DNA from: Trichomonas vaginalis G3
Taxonomy: Eukaryota > Parabasalia > Trichomonadida > Trichomonadidae
Direction of reading: 5' to 3'
Assembly (NCBI RefSeq): GCF_026262505.1
Contig: NC_067205.1
Span: 6,324,001 to 6,388,000 of the forward strand
DNA: 64,000 nucleotides
Of the stretch, positions 30,346-40,775 are shown piece by piece; position 1 is the stretch's first letter, and every line of letters starts with the position of its first letter. A program made the position numbers and the translations under genes. The notes below the pieces were generated by a model. The model made no database searches, was not told the DNA's origin, and worked only from the letters and a program-made list of their open reading frames with translations.

Positions 30346-33140
30346 GAGAGGCATCCAAAAAAATCCTATCGTCCTGCCTACATCGCCAAAAGTGAGCTTT
30401 TTTTTCAGTTTGATCGGACAAAACTTCGAATTTCGACCTGAAACTAGTGTCGAAAATTCGAGAAAAATTATTAAAAGATATCTATCATCTCAGATCATAA
30501 AGTTAGATTTAATGCGACATTGCATAAGAAAGATTTCGAACAAAATTCAACACTGGGGGTTAAGGAGTTTGAGACATGAAAATTTAGTTTCTATACTATG
30601 GTAATAGACTAATGTATTTGAAATCTGAGAGATTTGTTAGATTCACAAATTATGAGAATCAAAATATGAGTTAATGATGATTTTGATTGGTGAGCAATGA
30701 GATTTATGGGGTGGTAATATAATTTATGCGTGAGATAAACTATCTGATGGAAGAGAGTTTCAAATTACAATTTGATTGTTGAGTTTGTTCCTCATCTGAG
30801 GTACTTGATAAGATATTGTACCTCAGATGAGGAACAAAGACTTCAGAGACTGCTTATGAGAGTCTTTGAAGACTTACTTCTTCAATCAGATGTTGATTGA
30901 AGTCTTTGTTCCTCATCTGAGGTACTTGATAAGATATTGTACCTCAGATGAGGAACAAAGACTCAACAAAATCTCATCAAATATTATTAATCACTCAACT
31001 CATTTTTTCTTTTTTATTTAATATTTTTAATTTTTTTTTGAAATTTATCATAATTATTGTTTTACTTAAATCTGACTCAATTTCGATAATCTATATCTAT
31101 TAAAAGTTATGATTTTATGTATGCTATTTGATTCCATAATAATATCTATAAAACTCATTAAATATTATAATAAATTTTAATAAATAATTAAAAAATGTCT
31201 AAAATGTGATTTTATGTAGTATATATTGGGTTGGGGTACATTAACTCAACAAATACCTCAGATGAGGAACAAAGTCAACAATCAGATGTTGATTGTACAT
31301 CAAGTACTCTAAAGATTGTTCTTCAGAGTCTCTGAAGCCTTTGTCCCTCATCTGAGGTACAATATCTTATCAAGTACCTCAGATGAGGAACAAAGACTTC
31401 AATCAACATCTGATTGAAGAAGTAAGTCTTCAAAGACTCTCATAAGCAGTCTCTGAAGTCTTTGTTCCTCATCTGAGGTACAATATCTTATCAAGTACCT
31501 CAGATGAGGAACAAACTCAACAATCAGATATTGATTGTTGACTAAAGACTTGAAAGATTGTTTGTAACAATCTTTCAAGTCTTTGTTCCTCATCTGAGGT
31601 ACAATATCTTATCAAGTACATCAGATGAGGAACAAAGACTTCAATCAACATCTGATTGAAGAAGTAAGTCTTCAAAGACTCTCATAAGCAGTCTCTGAAG
31701 TCTTTGTTCCTCATCTGAGGTACAATATCTTATCAAGTACCTCAGATGAGGAACAAACTCAACAATCAGATGTTGATTGTTGACTAAAGACTTGAAAGAT
31801 TGTTTGTAACAATCTTTCAAGTCTTTGTTCCTCATCTGAGGTACAATACCTCATCAAGTACCTCAGATGAGGAACAAACTCAACAATCAGATGTTGATTG
31901 TTGACTAAAGTCTTCGAAGATAGTTTAGGAAAATCTTTGAAGTCTTTGTTCCTCATCTGAGGTACAATACCTCATCAAGTACCTCAGATGAGGAACAAAC
32001 TCAACAATCAGATGTTGATTGTTGACTAAAATCTTCGAAGATAGTTTAGGAAAATCTTTGAAGTCTTTGTTCCTCATCTGAGGTACAATATCTTATCAAG
32101 TACCTCAGATGAGGAACAAACTCAACAATCAGATATTGATTGTTGACTAAAGACTTGAAAGATTGTTTGTAACAATCTTTCAAGTCTTTGTTCCTCATCT
32201 GAGGTACAATATCTTATCAAGTACCTCAGATGAGGAACAAAGACTTCAATCAACATCTGATTGAAGAAGTAAGTCTTCAAAGACTCTCATAAGCAGTCTC
32301 TGAAGTCTTTGTTCCTCATCTGAGGTACAATATCTTATCAAGTACCTCAGATGAGGAACAAACTCAACAATCAGATGTTGATTGTTGACTAAAGACTTGA
32401 AAGATTGTTTGTAACAATCTTTCAAGTCTTTGTTCCTCATCTGAGGTACAATACCTCATCAAGTACCTCAGATGAGGAACAAACTCAACAATCAGATGTT
32501 GATTGTTGACTAAAGTCTTCGAAGATAGTTTAGGAAAATCTTTGAAGTCTTTGTTCCTCATCTGAGGTACAATACCTCATCAAGTACCTCAGATGATGAA
32601 CATTTGAAATAATCATAATCTGTTCAACCTCAAACAAATAAACTTTGCTAATAAAACATAAAACCCTAATAATTAGATACTTCATCATATGTGCCTAATG
32701 TTATAATCACAAAATTTTGTGACATTTTTCATATTTCATGCCAAATATATGATAACTTATAATTATCACAGCATGATATTATTATATATCGCATGTATAA
32801 TTAAATAATGTTATTTATCCATGCTTAAACTATAGTTTGGCCATAATGAATCTTATGCGGTTCTTGAGAAATATCAATGACCGACCAGACTCTTTGTCTC
32901 AGATATCGCCAAGATATTCTCAATCATTCTATACATAAGTCACACAATTTTGATGGATTCTCCAAAATTATATCTTCAATCAGAATCTATATCCTGCACA
33001 AGCGCATGAGATGCACCTCCAGGATGAGTTAGAATTTTTGATGAATTTTATTCAGTGCTAAACTCATTATTTAAAAAAACTCGATGTAAACTATTCAATT
33101 TTTGGGGGATGTAGGCAAGATGATAGCATTTTTTGGATTA
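30346..33140. mobile_element. Possible MULE-type element with satellite interior
   Basis: Imperfect terminal inverted repeats of about 40 bp: left ATCCAAAAAAATCCTATCG onward to TGCCTACATCGCCAAAA, right the reverse of ATCCAAAAAATGCTATCATC to TGCCTACATCCCCCAAAA. They are flanked by a direct repeat CAATTCGTGA (30336-30345 and 33146-33155), extendable to GTGTNCAATTCGTGA with one mismatch. A 9-11 bp duplication would suit a Mutator-like element. There is no transposase frame; most of the interior is the hairpin satellite. The left repeat is offset by a few bases from the flank, so limits are approximate. Confidence 0.55.
30784..32598. repeat. Satellite of inverted repeats, 121-bp period
   Basis: Two blocks, 30784-30965 and 31254-32598, split by AT-rich sequence. 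The constant hairpin is TTTGTTCCTCATCTGAGGTAC, a loop like AATATCTTATCAA, and the reverse-complement arm. Between constant hairpins lie variable hairpins of three kinds (for example GACTTGAAAGATTGTT/AACAATCTTTCAAGTC, and AACAATCAGATGTTGATTGTT). The box GTTCCTCATC recurs at 31705, 31827, 31948, 32069, 32190, 32311, 32432 and 32553, steps of 121-122 bp. The period is not a multiple of three, so the short frames within are not a gene. Confidence 0.92.
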
Positions 33141-33155
33141 GTGTCCAATTCGTGA

Positions 33156-34542
33156 ACATCAAAAATATTTGTGATTGCTGACACGAAAACAATCTAAAAA
33201 TCGTAACAATAGCAAAGAATTACAGTTTCCAAGTTCATTACTCCTGATGGAGCAGGACTTGTGACAGGTAATTTTCAGTGATGTTATTTGCAATTAACTT
33301 CTGTTTAACGAAACCTTCCAATATTGGAATGTCTTGTCTTATATAAGTAATTGATCCTCTTCCTTTTTTAATTCGATTACAACTTGCAAGCTAAAATTCT
33401 TGTTGAAGGATGAATAGAATTAAAACATGTATAAGCAACAAGTTTTGGGTCATGGTAAACATTCATATTAAATGAATTTCTACTGTTTGTTAATGTAGTT
33501 TCATCAGTTATTGGTTTCATCAACATTTGCAATAATTGTTTGAAAAATTTTAGTTGCAAAGCTGATAAAGCTAAAATATTATTGCATGGGTATAAAGTGT
33601 CAAACATAATTCTCGTTATCAAAACGAATATCAATGTTTTTACAAATTAAACAGGAGTTGTGAATGGATTTTGACTTTCTTGTGCGAATTTATAGGAAAT
33701 TCTGATGATTCCAAGATTCAAATCATCCAACTATCAGCTTCTTTCATCCTTGTTTTCATCTCTGTAACTAAACATGATTATGTCCCATAAAAGCAAAACA
33801 CAAAAATGCCATTATCGAATTAAAAAAAAATTAAAATAATAGTGATAATATAGAATTTTTATTATTATAAAAAATTATTAGAATAAAAAAATCGCCATTA
33901 TCTTATTCCAATAACTCGCTAATGCTATTTTGAACAAAATTATTTTGTTTAAACCAGTTTCAAAATTATATAGGAAGGTATCAAAAGTTTACAGAATTTT
34001 GAGAGATTTTTTCATCTCAATTAAACTTCTGTTTAACGATACCTTTCAATATTGGGATGTCTTGTCTCATATAAGTAATTGATCCTCTTCCTCAGAAATT
34101 ATTTTGTTTAAACAGATAAAATTCAAATGTTTACAAAATTTTGAGAAAATTTTTCCTCTCAATTAATTTTTCACTTCTCGATTTCTGGCCATAGTATATA
34201 TTGAAAAATGGCATAAGTAACGCCAATAATTAAAAGAAAGGCTTATATATAATAATAAATAATGTAATGTTTTTCAATAAAATCAGAATTTAGACAGAAA
34301 GTATATGATTCATTGATGAATAAACAAATTATTATGGATTTAATGGTAAAAATACATTAGTCTACTAATATATTATCATTTTGCAAAAGAAACATACCGA
34401 ATACTTAATTTATTTTGCAAAAGCAATTGTTTTAAAATCCAAATTTTTATATCGTACTTTACTGATGTATACTTTTCCCTTAAGACAATAGGGAAAAAAT
34501 CAGTAAATTATATGATACCAAACTATTTGATACTAAACTGAA
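33156..34542. other. Noncoding stretch with a dispersed duplication
   Basis: No gene. A ~70-bp block (ACTTCTGTTTAACGA.ACCTT ... ATAAGTAATTGATCCTCTTCC) occurs at about 33,296-33,365 and again at 34,023-34,096 with a few differences. A second block (AAATTATTTTGTTTAAAC ... TTTTGAGA ... CTCTCAATTAA) occurs at about 33,938-34,025 and 34,098-34,168. Decayed remains of a duplicated segment. Confidence 0.6.
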
Positions 34543-37065
34543 ATGATCAAAATAATTATTTTTATATTAATATGGCCATGTTTCTCAGCTTATTTTGATA
34601 ATTCTGGTGTCGAATATTCAAATGATAGAAAAATCCTTGTTAATACACTTGATACAATACCAAGTAATTATATTATCCCTGCATCATGCGAAACTATCCT
34701 TGGTGGAACTCTTCCTATTCATAGTGCTTTTGCAAATTGTGCAAACAATCTCAAAAATATCTCATTTGAAGAAGGAAGCAATATAACAAGCATATATCCA
34801 TATGTTTTCTCAACATCATCGATTGAATACATAGATTTTACCAATTGTGTCTTTTTAAAAGCAATGAATTACTCATTATTTTATCAATGCCACAATTTGA
34901 AGAATGTTACACTTCCTCCAAATGTTTTAACATTGAAAACTGGCTGCTTTTTGGATACACCAAAATTAACATATATAAAATTGCCAGATTCTTGTACGAC
35001 AATTGAAGGTTGGCATTCAATTTATAACCATGTTTTCTCAGGAGGTTTATCACAAATAGATATTTCAGTTGATTCTCATTTGACTATAATTTCTGGTGAT
35101 GCATTTATTGGAACTCGTCTTACATATATTTTCATTCCACAATATGTTAACGTTCTTTTTACTTCTGCATTTTCGACAGTTCCTATTAAAAAGTTTGAAA
35201 TTGATCCACGAAACCAAAACTATCATACCGATGGACTCGTAATTTATTCGGGATCAAACAATTCCACGCTTGAAGTTGTTTCATGCACCTTTACAGGCGA
35301 ATTTATTGTTCCAGAATTTGTTACAGTCATTGCTGATAATGCATTTAGAAGTGTTCATATTACAAAAATTATAATTCATGAGAAATTGCAGTCAATGGGA
35401 TCTCATGCTTTTGCAGACACAAATATTGCAAACTTCACATGCAATTCATTGCTTACAAAAGTGTCTTCCCGTTGTTTTACTGATAATAAATTTTTAGATA
35501 CATTTATTTTCACAAATAAGATCACGAAAATTGATGCATATGCATTCAACAATTGTCCTAAACTTAAAAATATTGAACTCCCAGATTCATTAAAAGAAAT
35601 CGGTGCTAATGCTTTTTCAGGATGTACTTCGTTAACATATATTAAAATACCTAAAAGTGTTACTTCAATTGGGAGTGGTATCTTCAGAGGATGCAGTCAA
35701 GAATTGGTTGTTGATGCAAAAGATAATGATTATTGTACAAGTGAGGATAGAATGTTCTTTATCAATAATAAAATAGAATTAATTGATTTCTTTAATACAG
35801 ATATCAACCGAGACTTGACAATTCCAACATACTGCTTAACCATCAAACAAAGTACATTTCAAGGTAAACTCCTTCGTAATTTGAACTTTGTTGGTCCTAA
35901 TGAGATGGTTATTGAAGATTCAGCATTCGAAAGTTCTACAATTAGATCTATTTCTTTTGCGAATGTTAATTTGACATCGTTAGGAATCAAAACATTTTAT
36001 AATTGCAATTATTTGACATCAGTCACATTTAACGAAGATTGTGTTATCAGCGAGATTCCACAAGATTGTTTCAACTCATGTCCTAACTTAGAGACCATTA
36101 CATTACCAAACAAAATCACACGTATTGCAGATTATGCATTCTACAGAGCTACTAAAATTTCTAACATCGGAATTGAATCAACAATTTTGATTTCTATTGG
36201 ATATAAATCATTTTTCGAAAGTGGTATAAAAATAGCACTTCTTCCAACTTCAGTTAATTCGATTGGAGATTCATGTTTCGAATCTTCATCATTACAGATA
36301 TTTGCAGTTTCAGCCAACCGAATTCCAACAAGATGTTTATACAACTGCATTTATTTAGCAGAATTGACATTGCAAGAAGGTGTTCAACAGCTTGATCAGT
36401 ACTCACTTGGCAACTGCATCTTTCAAACTGTTATGTTACCACAATCTATTGTAACGATCTCAGAATCATCATTCATCAAATGTGCCTCATTGACAACTAT
36501 TAAGATTTCAATTAATTCTAATTTGCAAGATGTCCGTGGTGGTGCATTTGTTGGTTGTGAACTTCTTAAAACTATCACTCTTCTTGATGGCGAAGAGAAA
36601 TTTTTGTTTGAGAATGGTGCATTGATGAGTCATGACCAAACTATCTTATATTGTTTCTTGCCATATAGTGATGTTCGAACATTTGTTGTTCCCATGAAGA
36701 TGACATCTATCAATCCACGCGGTTTCTACAAGTGCGAAAAGCTTTCAAGTATTTTGTTCAATGGCAATTACATTCAAAAGATCGGCACTGAAGCATTCAA
36801 AGGTTGCAAGAACTTGAACTTTGTTTTTGTCAGTTCTCCTAGCATCAAAGAACTTGGTGAACGCTGCTTTGATGATTGTCCATTACTTAAGAGCTGTGGT
36901 TCATTCAGCATTCCTACATCATTGTATCCAATATTTAAGAACAGTGGTGTTACTGAAAAAGCATTTCAATTACAATGCACTCCAGAATGTGCGACTGCTA
37001 TTCAACACGCACCATCTCACACTTGTTTTGGTCCTATTCTTGTTTTCATTGCAATGTATCTATAA
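34543..37065 (+). CDS. BspA-like leucine-rich-repeat surface protein
   Basis: 840 residues. An N-terminal signal peptide is visible (MIKIIIFILIWPCFSA). Nearly the whole protein is made of BspA/TpLRR repeats of ~23 residues (patterns such as LPDSLKEIGANAFSGCTSLT and IPKSVTSIGSGIFRGC). Such proteins are secreted or on the cell surface and are a very large family in trichomonads, linked to adhesion to host cells and bacteria. The C-terminus is Cys-containing (LQCTPECATAIQHAPSH) and ends with a short hydrophobic stretch, GPILVFIAMYL, with no cytoplasmic tail. That differs from family members with a clear membrane span and acidic tail; it may be secreted, weakly anchored, or truncated. Confidence 0.93.
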   Translation: MIKIIIFILIWPCFSAYFDNSGVEYSNDRKILVNTLDTIPSNYIIPASCETILGGTLPIHSAFANCANNLKNISFEEGSNITSIYPYVFSTSSIEYIDFTNCVFLKAMNYSLFYQCHNLKNVTLPPNVLTLKTGCFLDTPKLTYIKLPDSCTTIEGWHSIYNHVFSGGLSQIDISVDSHLTIISGDAFIGTRLTYIFIPQYVNVLFTSAFSTVPIKKFEIDPRNQNYHTDGLVIYSGSNNSTLEVVSCTFTGEFIVPEFVTVIADNAFRSVHITKIIIHEKLQSMGSHAFADTNIANFTCNSLLTKVSSRCFTDNKFLDTFIFTNKITKIDAYAFNNCPKLKNIELPDSLKEIGANAFSGCTSLTYIKIPKSVTSIGSGIFRGCSQELVVDAKDNDYCTSEDRMFFINNKIELIDFFNTDINRDLTIPTYCLTIKQSTFQGKLLRNLNFVGPNEMVIEDSAFESSTIRSISFANVNLTSLGIKTFYNCNYLTSVTFNEDCVISEIPQDCFNSCPNLETITLPNKITRIADYAFYRATKISNIGIESTILISIGYKSFFESGIKIALLPTSVNSIGDSCFESSSLQIFAVSANRIPTRCLYNCIYLAELTLQEGVQQLDQYSLGNCIFQTVMLPQSIVTISESSFIKCASLTTIKISINSNLQDVRGGAFVGCELLKTITLLDGEEKFLFENGALMSHDQTILYCFLPYSDVRTFVVPMKMTSINPRGFYKCEKLSSILFNGNYIQKIGTEAFKGCKNLNFVFVSSPSIKELGERCFDDCPLLKSCGSFSIPTSLYPIFKNSGVTEKAFQLQCTPECATAIQHAPSHTCFGPILVFIAMYL

Positions 37066-37318
37066 ATATATGATTCAATTTATTTAATTTAACTTCTCAT
37101 AAATTGTTCTTGATTTAAGATTGATATATTTCTCCTCAAGTAATTTAAATTAAGATGTATATTTCAAATTTCAAATAATTAGTCGAATTTTTGATCCGAG
37201 TATAATTTCATCTGTAAATTTTGAAATTTACTACTTTAATATATATATATAGTTTTATCTTTAGCTGATTTTAAAATTAAGTGAAGTGAAGTTAATATAA
37301 AAAAACATTTTTGAATTT

Positions 37319-37327
37319 TCATTTTTT
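37319..37327 (+). promoter_or_regulatory. Initiator-like element before the ankyrin gene
   Basis: TCATTTTTT lies about 17 nt before the ATG at 37338 and fits the trichomonad initiator TCA-Y-W, where transcription starts at the A. A short leader of this size is normal for the group. Confidence 0.55.
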
Positions 37328-37337
37328 ATTCTTAACA

Positions 37338-38759
37338 ATGACTGAATTTATTAACAAAGTATATGAATCATTGCAATCATTCGATAACAATTATATTAAA
37401 ATATATATTACCGATCATGCTTATAATACAAATATTTATATTGGATTCGCAATTTCCAATGAATTGAAAAATCAATATCATTTAAATCGATCTACAAAAG
37501 AATTCAAATTTTATACAAATATAAAAGACGAAGAAACATATAAAATATTTGAAAAGATATTACAATTACAAGTTATAAAAGATGTTAACCAAAATATAGC
37601 CATTGACTTTTTCAACATTGGTGAAGCAATTAAAAGCGAATATTTGATGTCTTTCTTGCTGAATAATTTGAAAAACGATAGTATTACTAAAGAAAATATT
37701 TTCATTAGAATTAAATATTACAATCAAGTAGGCTATGATGAGAAGTTGTTCAATTTCATAGTTGAAAACCTTGATTCAATTGATCAAAATGACTTAATAA
37801 CTTCCATTCTTGATGCAGGATATGAATTTACAACAGATTTGTTGAATCATTTCAAAAGTAAAAATAAAAATTCAAATGAAATAATATTCTCTCTCATCAA
37901 GAGAAATATATCATATATGGATATTGTTTTCTATCTTAGTAATGAGTATTCTGAAATCAGAGATGCAATCGATTCGCTCAAAAAATTCTCAACAGGTGAA
38001 GGTCAATTTGTGATTGTTTCAATTTTCAAGTCATTATTGGATATAAGTAGGCCGAATAGAACAGAATTAACAAAGTTGCGAAATGAAAATAAATCACAAA
38101 GAGATGAAATTAATAGATTAAAGAGGCAGAATACTTTAAAATCAGAAAAAATTACAGAATTAAGATCAGAAAATAACCAGAACAATGATTTCATTCAAAA
38201 AATAGGAGAATATTTGCCAAAAATTAAGAAAATAAATAGTATGAATTTGGATGAATCAAAATTTCATGATGTTTATAATACAATTAAAGAAGCTTCAGAT
38301 CAAAGAGATTTAGCAACAATTCTTTATTATCAAGAAATAACAAAAAAAATTGCTGGACCTAAAATTAAATATGATGTTTTTCTATCATCGGCATCCAGGG
38401 GTAATATTCAATTAACCAAAGATTTTGTTGAATGCGGTGCAAATAAATTTGCAGTAACCAGTGAAGGTGAAACTTTGATTCATATATTCACTCGAAATCA
38501 AAATCTTGAAGCCGTAAAGTACTTCATGAAATATGATTACGATATAAATAAGAAGGATAAAAATGGAAATACTCCACTTCATTTGGCAGTATTGAATGCA
38601 GATTTTAATACATGCGAATATCTCTGCAATTTGTCAGATATCAAAGGATACATCAGAAATAAATATAATGAAACTCCACGAGATATTGCTAAGCGGAAAG
38701 GTTATAATAATATTGAAAGTATATTAAGCAAGATTCCTGATAGATGCTTTATAGCTTAG
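37338..38759 (+). CDS. Coiled-coil and ankyrin-repeat protein
   Basis: 473 residues from the ATG at 37338 (MTEFINKVYESLQ); an upstream in-frame TTG lies within the initiator motif and is not used as start. The N-terminal ~230 residues form a helical region without known motif. Residues about 240-295 are a charged coiled coil (LTKLRNENKSQRDEINRLKRQ). The C-terminal ~130 residues hold ankyrin repeats, the clearest being DKNGNTPLHLAVLNADFNTCEYL and EGETLIHIFTRNQNLEAVKYF. Ankyrin repeats bind other proteins; trichomonads have a very large family of this layout. No signal peptide, so probably cytoplasmic. Confidence 0.85.
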   Translation: MTEFINKVYESLQSFDNNYIKIYITDHAYNTNIYIGFAISNELKNQYHLNRSTKEFKFYTNIKDEETYKIFEKILQLQVIKDVNQNIAIDFFNIGEAIKSEYLMSFLLNNLKNDSITKENIFIRIKYYNQVGYDEKLFNFIVENLDSIDQNDLITSILDAGYEFTTDLLNHFKSKNKNSNEIIFSLIKRNISYMDIVFYLSNEYSEIRDAIDSLKKFSTGEGQFVIVSIFKSLLDISRPNRTELTKLRNENKSQRDEINRLKRQNTLKSEKITELRSENNQNNDFIQKIGEYLPKIKKINSMNLDESKFHDVYNTIKEASDQRDLATILYYQEITKKIAGPKIKYDVFLSSASRGNIQLTKDFVECGANKFAVTSEGETLIHIFTRNQNLEAVKYFMKYDYDINKKDKNGNTPLHLAVLNADFNTCEYLCNLSDIKGYIRNKYNETPRDIAKRKGYNNIESILSKIPDRCFIA

Positions 38760-39088
38760 GTAATCGATGCCCATTCCATTTTATAGACCATTATAATATG
38801 CATCACACAGTTATAATTGCTTTAATCGGAAAAAAGAAAGATAATATCTTCATATATAAAATTTTATATGCAATCAGTAAAAACATTGGAACTATTTTTG
38901 CTTTAGATAATTTTTGTTAAGCTTTCAATTATATTTGCCTTGCTCAAAATAAGTTTTATTGGTTTTATTTTTTAATTTTCATATATTTTGAATTCAAATT
39001 TGAGATTTTTCGAAAAAATTAAGATAATGTATATAAAACTATTAAAAATAAAATATTTTATTACTATTATTAGTGAAAATCATAACTA
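38760..39088. other. Intergenic region between convergent genes
   Basis: AT-rich, 329 bp, between two convergent genes. Holds only their 3' ends; no feature recognised. Confidence 0.5.
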
Positions 39089-40426
39089 TTATATGAGATT
39101 TTGTTTCTTCTCATCAGTATATCCCGCAAGAAGTGGTTGCTTCTTTGGTTCCTTAGAAGCAATGATTGGTTCCTTAGGAAGTTTATCTCCTGGGTGCCAT
39201 TCTTTGCCAACTCCCTTCTTATAAATAATATTGTCATCAATATCATCAAGTTCGACAACCATTCTCTGCGTGTCATCATCATTATCATTCCTGTCGAACA
39301 ATGACGAGTATTCATCGGGAACAGGACGGAAATTGTAGCCGACAACTGAATAAATCGTAATTTGAAGGAAAGCTGACACTAAATCTCTTATCCAGTACTC
39401 ACCATTTACAACGACAACAATAGAAACAGTGAGGAAGTAAATGAAGATCGAAATTAAAACAGTATTAAAGACATTTGTGTAAACTTTGAACTTCTTTGAT
39501 ATTGGTGTTGTCGATGGATCAATTCCGCTGTGTTCGATTACTGTCATATGGGCCATAATAACTTTTTTGGCATATCCAACTCTTTTTATTGCGACATAGA
39601 CGCAGAATGCGATGGCAGCGAACTCTCCAACAAGAATAACAATGGCTAGCCAAATGGAATTCGAGTAGTGAGCTCCGTTCTCTAATCCAAATAATAAAGC
39701 AGGAGCAATGTAAGCAACAAGAATATCTGTAAATGAAAAATCTGTATGGATGAAGCACCATCCTGATGCGACCATAATGATTGTACCAAATAGAGAGGCT
39801 AAGTAAATTACGTCAATGACATCAAAAGCAATTGACATTACAAGGGATCCGTCGTACTTGCTGACACGCTGAAGGTATAAGTACTCTATAAGAATAAGGA
39901 CGGCGAACAATACAAAGAGTACGGTGAAAGCGTAGTGAAGAGGAACAAATTTGCACCTACGGATGATATTATAAATAAGCCAGAAGAGGATTGCGCTGCA
40001 GGCAACACCAAGGATGATAGGTCCTGTGATTAAAGAAGGTTGTTCACGATAATCTAAATAAGAGTTTGGATTCTTGTAATATACTTCAATATTGACGCGT
40101 AATTCTGCATCTCCTGGATAGCAGTCACGCATTACTGGATATAAAATAGCTTTATCTTTTATTGTGCCATTTAGCCAATTTTCCTGTGTCGAATATTTCC
40201 AAATGAAGTGGGGATATAAGGTAGGAGCACCACATTGTGGAACATCACGGAGTTCTTTCGAAGTTAAGAAAGCAAATTGATAAGTTCGAGTTGTATTTTC
40301 AAGAGCTTTTATTTTTACGGCAAACGTTCCGCCAGATTGAAATCCAAATGTAGGAAGAATGCCAATTGGGCTTATCATAATAAAAGGATATTTTTGTCTA
40401 AAGCAGAGTAAAATGCCAAGAATCAT
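39089..40426 (-). CDS. GOST-family seven-span membrane protein (GPR107/TMEM87-like)
   Basis: 445 residues. After a ~130-residue lumenal/extracellular part with a GGTFAVKI start typical of GOLD-like domains come seven hydrophobic spans (about 134-154, 160-185, 195-225, then four more up to ~360). Span 7 ends with YNFRPVPDEYSSLF, which fits the (W/F)RP...N-like close of the GOST family. The tail is acidic (DDNDDDTQRM..., ELDDIDDN) and ends KKQPLLAGYTDEKKQNLI. GOST proteins work in Golgi and endosome transport or as receptors. The first ATG is taken as the start; the extreme N-terminus has only a short hydrophobic stretch, so the signal peptide is weak. Confidence 0.72.
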   Translation of the reverse strand: MILGILLCFRQKYPFIMISPIGILPTFGFQSGGTFAVKIKALENTTRTYQFAFLTSKELRDVPQCGAPTLYPHFIWKYSTQENWLNGTIKDKAILYPVMRDCYPGDAELRVNIEVYYKNPNSYLDYREQPSLITGPIILGVACSAILFWLIYNIIRRCKFVPLHYAFTVLFVLFAVLILIEYLYLQRVSKYDGSLVMSIAFDVIDVIYLASLFGTIIMVASGWCFIHTDFSFTDILVAYIAPALLFGLENGAHYSNSIWLAIVILVGEFAAIAFCVYVAIKRVGYAKKVIMAHMTVIEHSGIDPSTTPISKKFKVYTNVFNTVLISIFIYFLTVSIVVVVNGEYWIRDLVSAFLQITIYSVVGYNFRPVPDEYSSLFDRNDNDDDTQRMVVELDDIDDNIIYKKGVGKEWHPGDKLPKEPIIASKEPKKQPLLAGYTDEKKQNLI

Positions 40427-40775
40427 TTGTAAAAAAATTTATCGGTTCACATTTCAAAATTAATTTGGAAATTGGAATGCACTAAAGATATTATAATAAT
40501 CATTGATGAAATAATCTCAGAAAATAACGGTTATGATTTAATTTTGAATAAATTTCATAAATTTATTATATAATATGTTATTTATCATTTTTCATTAAAA
40601 TATTGAAATTGACATTAATTTGATAGAGCGCATACAATATTTTGAATCGAACCATACGAAGCGAAATCTTAAACAATGTTTCGTTTATTTCTTATACCAA
40701 ATTTATCACACATAAAACATGCATAAAATTAATGCATCAAATAATTGAATTACCGGACGTTAAACATCCAAAATC
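40427..40775. other. Divergent intergenic region
   Basis: 349 bp between divergently transcribed GOST-like and RGS-like genes, so it should hold both promoters. No clear initiator motif is seen. TACCGGACGTTAAAC at 40751-40765 resembles a sequence before the gene at 50313. Confidence 0.45.

Noticed and set aside
31399-32561. Repeated 64-residue minus-strand frames (MRNKDLKDCYKQ...)
   Set aside because: They come from the 121-bp hairpin satellite; the period breaks frame and the same sequence reads in several frames.
30784-32598. CRISPR-like array
   Set aside because: Regular repeats with variable parts were considered, but the host is eukaryotic, the variable parts are only three related hairpins and no cas genes are present.
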